In this document: piece after piece, positions 20,156 to 29,042 of the stretch
Layout: each line of letters starts with the position of its first letter
Numbering within the stretch: position 1 is the stretch's first letter
Assembly (NCBI RefSeq): GCF_027286305.1
Contig: NZ_CP114599.1
Location: 3,877,001-3,941,000, forward strand
Direction: 5' to 3'
DNA length: 64,000 nt
DNA from: Phenylobacterium sp. NIBR 498073
GTDB taxonomy: Bacteria; Pseudomonadota; Alphaproteobacteria; Caulobacterales; Caulobacteraceae
Translations under genes and position numbers: made by a program
The notes under the pieces: model-generated
Told to the model about the DNA's origin: nothing
What the model saw: only the letters and a program-made list of their open reading frames with translations
The model's database searches: none

Positions 20156-21030
20156 CGCCCCACCGTCGTCAACACGTGCTCAATCCCGGCGACAATCGGG
20201 TCGGCGAACGCCTTGCCCAGCAGGTTGGCGTGGTTGGCGCCGCTGACGTGCTCGACATAGCCGTGCTGCGACAGTTCGGCGGGCACGACCTGCAGCGCCT
20301 TCAACCGCGCCTGGGTGCTCGCGCCGCCCGCCGTCACCACCGCCACCGGCAGCTCGGGGGCGAAGCGGCCGGCCTCGCGCCCCTGGCCTGAGGTGCGCGG
20401 CCAGTTCTGCACTTCCTCGGCGGCCCAGCGGGTGTGGGCGGCCGAGCCGTAGACCCGGCGCTTTTCCTTGCGCGCCTCGCCCTCCAGCCCGATCAGGTCG
20501 CCGATCACCAGCGAGACCGGCCGCATGAAGCCCGCCCCCGACCAGGCGCCGACCAGCTTCATCGCCCCGCGATAGGCATGGATGCCGGCCGCCGCACGGC
20601 GAACTTCCAGCATCTCCGGCGTCACTGCGTCGACCAGCACCACGCCCAGCACGCGCTCGCGGTTGCGCGGCACGAACACCCGCGCCATCAGCCCGGCCAT
20701 CGAGTGGCCGGTGTAGACCACGGGCCCGCCCTCCCCCAGATGCGCCAGCAGCGCCTCCAGGTCGGCGGCGATGGCGCGGCCGTCGCGCGGCTCAGGTCCG
20801 GGGTCGGAATAGCCCAGGCCCGCGCGGTCGTAGGCCAAGCTGCGCAGGCCCTTGGCGGCCAGCTTCTCCTGCACCACCGCCCAGTCGGCGGCGCAGCCGA
20901 AGGCGCCGCATTCCAGCACGATCAGGGGGCGATCGGTCTGCGGTCCGGCCGGCGTGGCGCGGATCCGCCGTCCGCCAATGTCCACCAACCGGCCCCGGGA
21001 CGGGTGAAAACGCTGGGCCGTCATCTGCAT
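20152..21030 (-). CDS. Alpha/beta hydrolase
   Basis: The 292-residue protein has the nucleophile elbow TGHSMAGL near residue 107, the oxyanion region LECGAFGCAADW near 40, Asp in VVLVDAVTP, and a late histidine in GANHANLL. A serine hydrolase of lipase/esterase type is the only safe reading. It is convergent with tilS (stops overlap by 4 nt). The start at 21030 has an upstream run rich in A/G. Substrate unknown. Confidence 0.85.
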   Translation of the reverse strand: MQMTAQRFHPSRGRLVDIGGRRIRATPAGPQTDRPLIVLECGAFGCAADWAVVQEKLAAKGLRSLAYDRAGLGYSDPGPEPRDGRAIAADLEALLAHLGEGGPVVYTGHSMAGLMARVFVPRNRERVLGVVLVDAVTPEMLEVRRAAAGIHAYRGAMKLVGAWSGAGFMRPVSLVIGDLIGLEGEARKEKRRVYGSAAHTRWAAEEVQNWPRTSGQGREAGRFAPELPVAVVTAGGASTQARLKALQVVPAELSQHGYVEHVSGANHANLLGKAFADPIVAGIEHVLTTVGR

Positions 21031-21088
21031 ACCTTGAGCATCCCCCCAATCTAGTCGAGGTTGCCGGCCAAACTAGGAGTCGGAGGGA

Positions 21089-21499
21089 ATGTTGAAGGCG
21101 ATCTTGCGAACGGCCGTGGGCGTCGTGCTGGGCCTGATCGTCGGCCTGCTGATTATTCTGGCGGTCGAGGGCGTCGGCCACACCATCTTCCCGCCGCCGC
21201 CGGGCGTGAACCTGACCGATCCGGCCCAGCTCGACACCGCCATGGCCAGGATCCCGACGCCTGCCAAGTTCGCCGTGCTGCTCGCCTGGTTCCTCGGCAC
21301 GCTCGGCGGCGCCTCGGCGGCCAACCTGATCGCCGGACGCCGCGCCTGGGCCGGGCGCATCGTCGCCCTGATCGTCCTGGCCCTGTCGATCTTCAACATG
21401 ACCAGCATCCACCACCCGGTCTGGATGGCGGGTGGGGCGCTCGCGGCGATCCTGTTCGGCGGCTTCGTGGCCGACCGCGCGTTCGGCCGGCGGCGCTAG
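21089..21499 (+). CDS. Small membrane protein with four predicted helices
   Basis: The 136-residue protein has hydrophobic helices at about residues 6-27, 50-72, 84-103 and 108-128 and few charged residues. The ribosome site GGAGGG lies 5 nt upstream, which makes a real gene likely. I recognise no named family, though small four-helix proteins of this kind are frequent in this order. It is divergent from the hydrolase gene and convergent with the M23 gene. Confidence 0.75.
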   Translation: MLKAILRTAVGVVLGLIVGLLIILAVEGVGHTIFPPPPGVNLTDPAQLDTAMARIPTPAKFAVLLAWFLGTLGGASAANLIAGRRAWAGRIVALIVLALSIFNMTSIHHPVWMAGGALAAILFGGFVADRAFGRRR

Positions 21500-21532
21500 A
21501 GCCCCTTACGATGGACCATCGCGGGACAGGGC

Positions 21533-22195
21533 CTAGCCGGCGACCCGCACCTTCTTCGGATAGTAGGCCGCCGTCTTCATCGGCAGCTGCTCGGCGGTGG
21601 CGAACTCGCGGCCGATGAAGGCCGTCGGATTGAGCGGCGTCTCGCCGCGGCGGATCTCGAAGTGAAGGTGCGGCCCGGTCGAGATCCCGCTCGACCCGAT
21701 GCGGCCGATGATCGTCCCGCCGCTCACCTGTGTCCCGGCCTTGGCCCCGCGCTCGATGCGCCCGAGGTGAGCGTAGAAGCTGGTCAGCCCGCCCTCGTGC
21801 TTGACCTCGACGAAGCGGCCGTAGGACGCGCTGGTCCCGGCCCGCACGATCACGCCGTCCTCGACCGCGGCGACCGGCGTGCCCGACGGCGCAGCGATGT
21901 CGACCCCGCGATGCAGTCGCCCGTGGCGCTCCCAGGGCATGCGGCGCAGGCCGAACGGCGAGTTGACCTGGTGGCCGGCCACCGGCTCGCCGAATGTGAA
22001 CTCCGGCGGCGGGGGCGGCGGCGGCGGAACCTCGGCGATCGCCTTGGCGTAGGCCGGCGGCGGCGGCGCGCGCGGCGTAATCAGCGTGGTCGCATAGGCC
22101 GCGGTGACGACGCTCAGGGTCAGGGCGACCGCAAGCAGGCCCTCGACCCAAAAGTGGCGCATGCCGCCATGCGCGGCCAAGCTCATCGAATTCAA
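21533..22195 (-). CDS. M23 family (LytM-like) metallopeptidase
   Basis: The 220-residue protein has an N-terminal membrane anchor at about residues 16-40, a proline-rich linker (PPPPPPPEF), then the M23 domain. Zinc-site motifs are visible: HRGVDIAAPSGTPV with its His and Asp, and TGPHLHFEIRRG with HxH. Both catalytic motifs are intact, so it may cleave peptidoglycan cross-links rather than act as a non-catalytic activator. Its cell-division role is inference. Confidence 0.9.
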   Translation of the reverse strand: MNSMSLAAHGGMRHFWVEGLLAVALTLSVVTAAYATTLITPRAPPPPAYAKAIAEVPPPPPPPPEFTFGEPVAGHQVNSPFGLRRMPWERHGRLHRGVDIAAPSGTPVAAVEDGVIVRAGTSASYGRFVEVKHEGGLTSFYAHLGRIERGAKAGTQVSGGTIIGRIGSSGISTGPHLHFEIRRGETPLNPTAFIGREFATAEQLPMKTAAYYPKKVRVAG

Positions 22196-22440
22196 GAAGC
22201 GACCTCTTCCAGTACAGTCGAGCTATACGAACGGCCACTAGAGGTTATGTGGCCCAGCTGCGACGACGCCCCACGCTGCAGGGAAGCTGATATGCCGCCC
22301 TTGTATCCTAAAACTCATCACGCCGATGAACTTCATGTGGCGCACATTGTCGCGCCACGGAACCTTCCACGGATTGCTGCCACACCTATAGGCGATGCTT
22401 TTGGACTACTCAGCTTGACTTTAGCGCGCGCCACCCAACG
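22196..22440. other. Gene-poor stretch with lower GC content
   Basis: By hand count 22261-22440 is about 57% GC, against roughly 70% around it. It holds a 7-bp inverted repeat (GTGGCGC with GCGCCAC, 22337-22358). I see no clear gene; it holds the M23 promoter on its right-to-left strand and may be a remnant of foreign DNA. Confidence 0.5.
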
Positions 22441-22445
22441 AAAAG

Positions 22446-22476
22446 GGCGCGCCCATCGCTGGGCGCGCCCCTCCGC
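22446..22476 (-). terminator. Rho-independent terminator after pntB
   Basis: GGGCGCGCCC-ATCGCT-GGGCGCGCCC is a perfect 10-bp inverted repeat. On the minus strand it is followed by TTTTC. It lies about 22 bp beyond the pntB stop and ends the pnt operon. Confidence 0.85.
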
Positions 22477-22497
22477 AAGGACCTTGATGCTCGACGA

Positions 22498-23919
22498 TCA
22501 AAGGCCCTTCAGGATCCCCTCGACCATCTTCTTGGCGTCGCCGAACAGCATCATCGTGTTGTCGCGGAAGAAGAGCTCGTTCTCGACGCCGGCATAGCCC
22601 GAAGACATGCCGCGCTTCACGAACAGGACGGTGCGGGCCTTTTCGACGTCCAGGATTGGCATGCCGAAGATCGCCGAAGTCGGATCGGTCTTGGCCGCCG
22701 GGTTTGTGACGTCGTTGGCCCCGATCACGAAGGCGACGTCCGCGGTCGAGAACTCGGAGTTGATATCCTCCAGCTCGAAGACCTCGTCATACGGCACGTT
22801 GGCCTCGGCCAGCAGCACGTTCATGTGGCCCGGCATCCGGCCCGCGACCGGGTGGATGGCGTACTTCACGTCGACGCCTTCCTCCTTCAGCTTGTCGGCC
22901 ATTTCGCGCAGGGCATGCTGCGCCTGGGAGACGGCCATGCCGTAGCCCGGGACGATGATCACCTTGGACGCGTTCTTCATGATGAAGGCCGCATCGTCGG
23001 CCGACCCTTGCTTGACCGGCCGGGTCTCGACCTTGCCGCCGGCGCCGGCCGCGGCGCTGTCGTCGGCCCCGAAGCCGCCGAGGATCACCGAGATGAAGCT
23101 GCGGTTCATCCCCTTGCACATGATGTAGCTGAGGATCGCGCCGGACGAGCCGACCAGGGCCCCGGTGATGATCAGGGTGACGTTCTCAAGCGTGAAGCCC
23201 AGCGCCGCCGCGGCCCAGCCGGAATAGCTGTTCAGCATCGACACCACGACCGGCATGTCCGCGCCGCCGATCGGGATGATCAGGGTGACGCCGATCAGCA
23301 GCGCCAGGGCGAAGATGCCCCAGAACGCCCAGATCGCCGTGCCGCCGCTCATCACCAGCACCACGATCAGGCCGACGATGGCGAGCGCGATGAGGATGTT
23401 CAGCAGGTGGCGGGCCGGCAGCAGGATCGGCGCGCCGCTCATGTTGCCGTTCAGCTTGGCGAAGGCGATCACCGAGCCGGTGAAGGTGATGGCGCCGATG
23501 GCCAGGCCGAGGCTCAGCTCGATCAGCGAGGTCATGTGGACGTGGCCGTCGGGCGTGGCGATGCCATAGGCCTGCGGCGTGTGGATGGCGGCGACCGCCA
23601 CCAGACAGGCGGCCATGCCGACCAGGCTGTGGAAGGCGGCGACCAGCTGCGGCATCGAGGTCATGGCGACCTTGCGGGCGATGACCGCCCCGACCGCGCC
23701 GCCGATGGCGACCCCGCCGAGGATCAGGCCCAGGGTCAGTCCGTCCAGCTTGCCCTGCCCCCAGAGGGTGGCGAGCGCGGTGCCGACGGCGATGGCCATG
23801 CCGATCATGCCGTTGCGGTTGCCCGCCTGGCTGGTGGTCGGCGACGACAGGCCCCGCAGGGCCAGGATGAAGAGGACGCCTGAGACGATGTAGGCGATGG
23901 CGGCGAAGTTAGCGTTCAT
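22498..23919 (-). CDS. pntB: NAD(P) transhydrogenase subunit beta
   Basis: The 473-residue protein has eight or nine membrane helices in the first 270 residues and a C-terminal NADP(H)-binding domain III with VIIVPGYGMAVSQAQHAL, HPVAGRMPGHMNVLLAEA and GANDVTNPAA. It couples proton entry to hydride transfer from NADH to NADP+. It is the third gene of pntA-pntA2-pntB, 15 bp after pntA2. A strong terminator follows. Confidence 0.96.
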   Translation of the reverse strand: MNANFAAIAYIVSGVLFILALRGLSSPTTSQAGNRNGMIGMAIAVGTALATLWGQGKLDGLTLGLILGGVAIGGAVGAVIARKVAMTSMPQLVAAFHSLVGMAACLVAVAAIHTPQAYGIATPDGHVHMTSLIELSLGLAIGAITFTGSVIAFAKLNGNMSGAPILLPARHLLNILIALAIVGLIVVLVMSGGTAIWAFWGIFALALLIGVTLIIPIGGADMPVVVSMLNSYSGWAAAALGFTLENVTLIITGALVGSSGAILSYIMCKGMNRSFISVILGGFGADDSAAAGAGGKVETRPVKQGSADDAAFIMKNASKVIIVPGYGMAVSQAQHALREMADKLKEEGVDVKYAIHPVAGRMPGHMNVLLAEANVPYDEVFELEDINSEFSTADVAFVIGANDVTNPAAKTDPTSAIFGMPILDVEKARTVLFVKRGMSSGYAGVENELFFRDNTMMLFGDAKKMVEGILKGL

Positions 23920-23934
23920 ATCCCCCCGCTCCCC

Positions 23935-24252
23935 TTACTTTTGCTTCTTCTTGTACATGGCCAGCATGCGCTGGGTGACGAGGAACCCGCCGAAGATGTT
24001 GACCGCCGCGAAGGCCGCGGCGACGGCGCCGGCTCCCTTGGAGATCAGCACGTTCTGGGTCAGCTCGCCGTCGGTTCCGCTGGCCGCGGCGGCCAGCAGG
24101 GCGCCGACGATGATCACGGACGAAATGGCGTTGGTCACCGCCATCAGCGGCGTGTGCAGGGCGGGCGTCACGCTCCAGACGACGTAGTAGCCCACGAAGA
24201 TCGCCAGGACGAAGATCGCCAGGCGGAAGACGGTAGGATCGACAGCTTCCAT
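23935..24252 (-). CDS. pntA2: NAD(P) transhydrogenase membrane subunit PntA2
   Basis: The 105-residue protein has three hydrophobic helices with the motif VWSVTPALHTPLMAVTNAIS near residue 26. In E. coli this part is fused to the end of PntA. The split three-gene form is usual in alphaproteobacteria. A lysine-rich C-terminus ends the protein. It lies 14 bp after pntA and 15 bp before pntB. Confidence 0.94.
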   Translation of the reverse strand: MEAVDPTVFRLAIFVLAIFVGYYVVWSVTPALHTPLMAVTNAISSVIIVGALLAAAASGTDGELTQNVLISKGAGAVAAAFAAVNIFGGFLVTQRMLAMYKKKQK

Positions 24253-24266
24253 CGGTGCGGCTCCGG

Positions 24267-25400
24267 TCAGGCGGTCAGGTTGGGATGGACGATCGCGCCG
24301 CCCTGGGTGACGAGCGCGGCCTTCAGGATTTCGTCCTCGTAGTCGGGGGCGAACTTGCCCTCCTTGTCGAGGAACAGCCCGGAGAAGGCGAACAGGTTAC
24401 GGGCGTAGAGCGCGCTGGCGTCGGCGGCGATGCGGCCCGGCAGATTGGGCTTGCCGAGGATCTTGGCGCCGTTGGCCGTGGTCACGACCTCGTCCAGCTT
24501 CGCGCCCTCGACGTTGCCGCCCTGCTCGATGGCCAGGTCGACCAGCACCGAGCCCGGCTTCATCGACGCGACCTGCGCGGCGCTGACCAGCTTGGGCGCC
24601 GGGCGGCCGGGGATCAGGGCGGTGGTGATGACGATGTCCTGCTTGGCGATGTGGCTGGAGACCAGCTCGGCCTGCTTGGCCTGGTACTCGGCGCTCATCT
24701 CCTTGGCGTAGCCGCCGGCGGTCTGGGCGTTCTTGAACTCCTCGTCCTCGACCGCCAGGAACTTGGCGCCCAGGCTCTCGACCTGCTCCTTGGTGGCCGG
24801 GCGCACGTCGGTGGCGGTGACCACCGCGCCCAGGCGCCGGGCCGTGGCGATGGCCTGCAGGCCGGCGACGCCGACCCCCATCACGAACACCTTGGCGGCC
24901 GCGACCGTGCCGGCCGCGGTCATCATCATCGGCAGCGCCTTGCCATAGGCCTCGGCGCCTTCGATCACGGCGCGATAGCCGGCGAGATTGGCCTGCGACG
25001 ACAGCACGTCCATGACCTGCGCGCGGGTGATCCGCGGCACGAACTCCATGGCGAAGGCGGTCGCGCCCTTGGCGGCCAGAGCCTTCAGGGCGTACTTGTC
25101 GACATAGGGATTCAGCGTGGCGGCGACGATCGCGCCGGCCTTCAGCGCGGCGATCTCCTCGTCGACGGGGCTGCGCACCTTGAACAGGATGTCGGCTTGG
25201 CCGATCGCGTCCTGGGCGGTCTTGGCCAGGGTCGCGCCGGCGGCGGCGTAGTCGGCGTCGGGATAGCTGGCGGCGGTTCCCGCGCCGGCCTCCACGGTCA
25301 CCGCAAAGCCGGCGCCGATCAGTTTCTTGACGGTCTCGGGGGTCGCGGCCACGCGCGTCTCCCCCGCGCGGCGTTCCTTGGTGACGGCGATTGTCGTCAT
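24267..25400 (-). CDS. pntA: NAD(P) transhydrogenase subunit alpha, NAD-binding
   Basis: The 377-residue protein starts MTTIAVTKERRAGETRVAAT, as in alanine dehydrogenase/PntA. The NAD-binding Rossmann motif is MGVGVAGLQAIATARRLGA with Asp at the strand end (TATDVR). Other markers are DILFKVRSP and PRITRAQVMDVLSSQA. This is domain I of the proton-translocating transhydrogenase and the first gene of the operon. A palindrome CAAACAATTGTTTG is 90 bp upstream. Confidence 0.95.
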   Translation of the reverse strand: MTTIAVTKERRAGETRVAATPETVKKLIGAGFAVTVEAGAGTAASYPDADYAAAGATLAKTAQDAIGQADILFKVRSPVDEEIAALKAGAIVAATLNPYVDKYALKALAAKGATAFAMEFVPRITRAQVMDVLSSQANLAGYRAVIEGAEAYGKALPMMMTAAGTVAAAKVFVMGVGVAGLQAIATARRLGAVVTATDVRPATKEQVESLGAKFLAVEDEEFKNAQTAGGYAKEMSAEYQAKQAELVSSHIAKQDIVITTALIPGRPAPKLVSAAQVASMKPGSVLVDLAIEQGGNVEGAKLDEVVTTANGAKILGKPNLPGRIAADASALYARNLFAFSGLFLDKEGKFAPDYEDEILKAALVTQGGAIVHPNLTA

Positions 25401-25488
25401 GCGCCCCTTATCCCCCTACTCGTTCCCTACCTGACGGGGACCATAGAGGCCGCCGCCAGCCGTTGTCCAGCGACCGCAGCGCAACATT

Positions 25489-25502
25489 CAAACAATTGTT
25501 TG
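25489..25502. promoter_or_regulatory. 14-bp palindrome upstream of pntA
   Basis: CAAACAATTGTTTG is a perfect palindrome in the pntA upstream region. Its right half CAATTGTTTG recurs just upstream of the acyl-CoA ligase gene (35248-35257). It looks like a dimeric repressor site; the regulator is unknown. Confidence 0.4.
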
Positions 25503-25647
25503 GCGACGAACCCCTTTGGCTTTCAAGGTTTGTCGATGGCTCGTCGCCTCCCGTCGAACCGCCGTCCGCGCCGGTCGAAGCGCGGCTGACGGGCCCCCTC
25601 ATCCGCGTCACCGGTTCACCGCTCAAACCAGAAAAAGTCGGTGACCT

Positions 25648-26052
25648 GTGAAAAGAACTGCACTTGTCCTATCGGCCGCGCTCTCGCTCGCGGCCGCCGC
25701 CGCCCCGCCCGCCCTGGCCGGCGGCGCCATCCGCCCCGGCGACGAGGCGCTGAGCTGCGAGGCCCTCTCCGCCGAGGTCGGCAAGCTGGAGGACGCGCAG
25801 GCCCGCCGCGCCCAACGCGCCGAATCCGGCCGCAAATTCATGGGCTTCGCCGGCTCGACCCTGGCCGCCGTCGGCCCGTCGATGATCGCCCGCGCCGACG
25901 CCGGCGAGGCGACCCTCCTCGCCCAGCACGCGATGCGGGCCGCGGGCGCGCAAGCGGCCTCGGCTTCCGGCGACAGCGCCCCGCCGCCGGCCGGGCCCCA
26001 GGCGCGCCGTCTGGAGCGCGTCCGCTCCCTGATGACCGAGAAGGGCTGCTGA
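25648..26052 (+). CDS. Secreted protein of unknown function
   Basis: A GTG start gives 134 residues with a clear signal peptide (MKRTALVLSAALSLAAAAAP region, cleavage near ALAG). The mature part has two cysteines (SCEALSAEVG and the C-terminal GC) that could form a disulfide, and a helix rich in Ala/Arg/Glu. I recognise no family. Four nucleotides separate it from the next GTG-start gene, so the two are likely one operon acting in the periplasm. Confidence 0.7.
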   Translation: MKRTALVLSAALSLAAAAAPPALAGGAIRPGDEALSCEALSAEVGKLEDAQARRAQRAESGRKFMGFAGSTLAAVGPSMIARADAGEATLLAQHAMRAAGAQAASASGDSAPPPAGPQARRLERVRSLMTEKGC

Positions 26053-26055
26053 CCT

Positions 26056-26955
26056 GTGCGCCGGCTCCTCCTGACCGCCGGCGCCCTCGCCGCCGCCAGC
26101 CCCGCCCTGGCCGAGCAGAGCCCGGCCTCCGCCGCCGCCAAGGGCCGCATCGCCCCGTTCAGCGTCCAGGTGATCGGCGCCCTGCCGCCCGCCGAGGTGA
26201 AAGCCTTCACCGCCAAGGCCGGGACGATCGTCGACAAGGTGCTGGCCACCCCGACCTTGCACCAGCCGCGCGGCTTTTCGATCACCCGCTCGCTGACCAT
26301 CGACAGCCCGCCCAGCGAGCAGCCGCAGGGTCAGCCGTTCCTCGGCCGCGTCACCATGATCCCGCAGATGATCAATCTGGAGGCCGGGGCCAAGCCCGAC
26401 GCGGCCGGAGCCTATATGGGCCGGCTGGAGGGCCCGACCTTCCAGATCCGGTTCAATAACCTGGCGGCCATCTACCCCAACGACAACGGAGACCGCCTCG
26501 ACCAGCCGCGCGACCTGCCGCTGAAGATGGCCTCGATCCAGGGCTTCCCGGTATTCCAGGTCGGCATCCGCCAGGTGATCCTGATCGCCAAGCGGGGCCG
26601 CCAGCCCTATGCGCCGATGACCAAGGGCCAGTACCTGGATTGGCTGGCCAAGGAGATCCCTGGCGACACGCGCCTGGCGCCGACCCGGGCGTCCCTGACC
26701 GGGCCGCAGCTCGCCGCCCCGGCCTGCGCCAGCTCGCGCCTGCGCGAGGTGTTCGGCGACTGCGCCAAGGGCGCGGCGCCCTATGTCCGCCTCAACCCGG
26801 ACTATTTCGACAAGGGCGCGCGCAAGGGAGCCGTCCAACTGGTGGCGATCTCGACGCCGATCCCCGGCGGCCACGGCCACAAGATCCTGGAGCCCAAGCT
26901 CAAGGCCGCCGCCGCGGAGCTGGACCTGGCCTCGATCCAGGCGCTGCTGGACTAG
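26056..26955 (+). CDS. Periplasmic protein of unknown function
   Basis: A GTG start gives 299 residues with a signal peptide cleaved near ALAEQ. The mature protein contains TFQIRFNNLAAIYPNDNG, QGFPVFQVGIRQVILIAKRG and two cysteines (PACASSRLREVFGDC) about 13 residues apart. The C-terminal part ends in HGHKILEPKL. I cannot assign a family. It is the second gene of the pair with the smaller secreted protein and is followed by a bidirectional terminator. Confidence 0.7.
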   Translation: MRRLLLTAGALAAASPALAEQSPASAAAKGRIAPFSVQVIGALPPAEVKAFTAKAGTIVDKVLATPTLHQPRGFSITRSLTIDSPPSEQPQGQPFLGRVTMIPQMINLEAGAKPDAAGAYMGRLEGPTFQIRFNNLAAIYPNDNGDRLDQPRDLPLKMASIQGFPVFQVGIRQVILIAKRGRQPYAPMTKGQYLDWLAKEIPGDTRLAPTRASLTGPQLAAPACASSRLREVFGDCAKGAAPYVRLNPDYFDKGARKGAVQLVAISTPIPGGHGHKILEPKLKAAAAELDLASIQALLD

Positions 26956-26966
26956 CTCACGAACGC

Positions 26967-27002
26967 AAAAAAGCGGACGCCGTCGCCGGCGCCCGCCTTT
27001 TT
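26967..27002. terminator. Bidirectional rho-independent terminator
   Basis: AAAAAA, then a 10-bp stem GCGGACGCCG with CGGCGCCCGC (one mismatch), then TTTTT. The A-run and T-run on both sides fit termination of the secreted-protein operon and of the convergent oxidase-subunit gene. Confidence 0.8.
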
Positions 27003-27025
27003 CAGATCAGACTGGTGAGTCGCCC

Positions 27026-27259
27026 TTAGTGGGCGTCGTCGCCGCCGTGCTCGCGCAGCACCAGGAAGCCGCCGACCGAGATGATCACGCCGACCGCCAG
27101 GGCGCCGACGAAGCTGGTCGGGGTGCAGAACACCAGCACCAGGAACACCAGCAGCGCGGCCAGCGACAGCGAACCCCACTTCGTCAGCATGACGAACAGG
27201 TGGTAGGTCGAGGTCTGCTCGTGGATGTCCATGTCGCCGCGGTGGTATTCGGAAGCCAT
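27026..27259 (-). CDS. aa3-type cytochrome c oxidase subunit IV
   Basis: The 77-residue protein carries the alphaproteobacterial COX4_pro_2 pattern: GDMDIHEQTSTYHLFVMLTK followed by one long membrane helix pair. In Paracoccus and Rhodobacter this small subunit sits on the aa3 oxidase. The core oxidase genes are not in this window, so the gene is unlinked. The start at 27259 (MASEYHRGDM) is chosen because the conserved region begins right after it. Confidence 0.85.
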   Translation of the reverse strand: MASEYHRGDMDIHEQTSTYHLFVMLTKWGSLSLAALLVFLVLVFCTPTSFVGALAVGVIISVGGFLVLREHGGDDAH

Positions 27260-27349
27260 GGCGGGGCCGTCTCTCTCTTCGAAAATTCTGTTGTCGCCGG
27301 ACCTACACGAACCGTAGGCCGGCCTCAAGGGTTCCTGGCGCGGCCTGTG

Positions 27350-28414
27350 TCAGCCCGGCCACACCGCCAGCAGCGAACGCAGCGCCGCCACCAGCGCCAG
27401 CGGCTGGTCGACCATGACGTGGTGGGCCGAGTCGGGGATGGCGATTTCCAGGATGTCGTCGGGCAACGGCGTGGTCTGGCCCTCGACCTTGCGAGTGATG
27501 ATCACCGAGCGGTCGCCGAAGATGTGCGCCAGCGGCACGTCCACCTTGGGCTTCCCGCCGACCATCATCTGGTTCATCGCCGTACGGTCGAGCTTGTTCC
27601 ACATGTTCGGGTCGAACCGCCAGGTCCAGCCCTCGCCCGAGCCGTCCTCCATCGGCGCGCGCTTCAGCGAGCGACGGGCGATGAAGTCGGCGATGAACAG
27701 GTTGCCGGCGGCCTGCGGCGGCATGAACCGGAAGCGGGCCAGCGCCGCCTGGATGGTCGGATAGACTTTCTGCGCGCGGTCCGGGGTAGGGATGTTGGCG
27801 ACCCGCTTGGCCTGCTCCTCCATCATCCGCTTGCCTTCGGGGCTGTCGGCCGGCGGCCCGCCGAAGCCGACGTCGACCATGACCGCCGCCTTCATCCGCT
27901 CGGGATGGGCCGCGGCGGCGAAGAACACCTGGCTGCCGCCGAACGAGTGGCCGACATAGACCGGCTTGCCCGCCGCATAGAGCCCGGCCGCCTGGGCGCA
28001 GGCCTCGGCGTCCTCGGCGAAGTCCTGGAAGGCGTAGGTCTCGCGCCAGTCCGAAGCGCCCATGCCGGCCAGCGACATCGAGGCCACGCGGTAGTCCTTG
28101 GCCAGGTAGGGCGCGATGAAGCTCCACCAGTCGGCGTGGGCCGAGTTGCCGTGCACCAGCAGCAGGCCGGGCTTGCCGACCTCGCCCCAGGTCAGCAGTT
28201 CGAGCTTGCTGCCCTTGGAGGTAACGAAGCTGCGCTCCGGCTCCTGGGCGATGGCGTCGAGGAACCAGGCCGGTGCGTCCGGCTCGCGGCCGCGGAACGG
28301 CAGCAGCGGGGCCTGGACTTCCGGCGGCAGGCTGCCGGGCTCGCTCGGAACCGGGCGATCGTCGTCATAGTAGCCGACCGGCGCGCCTTCCTTGATCGCG
28401 GGATCCATCGCCAT
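27350..28414 (-). CDS. Alpha/beta hydrolase
   Basis: The 354-residue protein has the oxyanion motif LLVHGNSAHADWW near residue 78, the nucleophile elbow VGHSFGGSQ near 150 and the late catalytic His in PDSAHHVMVDQP. The first 60 residues are a polar lead without a signal peptide. It is 4 bp downstream of the thioesterase gene on the same strand, so the two are probably co-expressed and may act on related esters or thioesters. Substrate unknown. Confidence 0.86.
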   Translation of the reverse strand: MAMDPAIKEGAPVGYYDDDRPVPSEPGSLPPEVQAPLLPFRGREPDAPAWFLDAIAQEPERSFVTSKGSKLELLTWGEVGKPGLLLVHGNSAHADWWSFIAPYLAKDYRVASMSLAGMGASDWRETYAFQDFAEDAEACAQAAGLYAAGKPVYVGHSFGGSQVFFAAAAHPERMKAAVMVDVGFGGPPADSPEGKRMMEEQAKRVANIPTPDRAQKVYPTIQAALARFRFMPPQAAGNLFIADFIARRSLKRAPMEDGSGEGWTWRFDPNMWNKLDRTAMNQMMVGGKPKVDVPLAHIFGDRSVIITRKVEGQTTPLPDDILEIAIPDSAHHVMVDQPLALVAALRSLLAVWPG

Positions 28415-28418
28415 GGCC

Positions 28419-28892
28419 TTACTCGCCCCTCTTTTCCCGCTCGCCCGCTTTGCGCTGGATCGAGCGGATGCCCTTGTAGACGCCGGTGCCGGTCATCAGC
28501 GTGCGCTCGGCGCACCAGATGCGGCCACGGACGGTGAACACGTCGTCCTGTTCGGCGATGATCTCGCTGGAGCCCTCGATCCACTCGCCCATGTGGCCGC
28601 CGGAGAGGAAGTCGGTGGTCAACCGCACCGTCACCCAGCCGATCTCGCGCTGGTTGGAGATCACCCGCCCCCAGGCCATGTCGGCGAAGCTCATGAGCAT
28701 GCCGCCGTGGCAGTTGCCCATGCCGTTGGCGTGGTGCTCCTCGACCCGGAACGCCATGATCTCGTCGTTCGTGACCGGGTCGCGCTTGGAATAGAACGGG
28801 CCGACGGTGCGGCCGAAGCCGCGCTGCCAGAGGTTGATTACAAAGCCGTCGGGAACGACGGCGGCCTGCACTTCGGTCAGATCGTCGGACAT
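28419..28892 (-). CDS. PaaI family thioesterase
   Basis: The 157-residue hotdog protein has the motif GNCHGGMLMSFADMAWG, which is the classic HGG-x-hydrophobic-D pattern, and the closing strands VRGRIWCAERTLMTGTG. Cytoplasmic acyl-CoA thioesterase is the expected activity. The start at 28892 (MSDDLTEVQ) is chosen as the family N-terminus. It precedes the alpha/beta hydrolase with 4 bp spacing and is divergent from the DUF3617 lipoprotein. Confidence 0.86.
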   Translation of the reverse strand: MSDDLTEVQAAVVPDGFVINLWQRGFGRTVGPFYSKRDPVTNDEIMAFRVEEHHANGMGNCHGGMLMSFADMAWGRVISNQREIGWVTVRLTTDFLSGGHMGEWIEGSSEIIAEQDDVFTVRGRIWCAERTLMTGTGVYKGIRSIQRKAGEREKRGE

Positions 28893-29042
28893 CGTGCGAT
28901 GCTGATGAACGGGCGTTTGAAAAATGGCAAGCGCCGAAACACCCGAGCCGCGCCGCATATTCCGTGGCGCCATGGTCGCGCTTCGTGCGTTGTGGCTTGG
29001 CCGATGCGCCCTGGGGGTGGTCGGACCAACATGGAGAAACGC

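Noticed and set aside
22294..22597. Plus-strand frame in the lower-GC stretch
   Set aside because: It runs into the antisense of pntB, lacks a ribosome site and shows no protein pattern.
22825..23883. Long open frame antisense to pntB
   Set aside because: The high GC content keeps antisense frames open; the translation is Arg/Gly/Asp/His-rich, with no family motif, and opposes a well-conserved gene.
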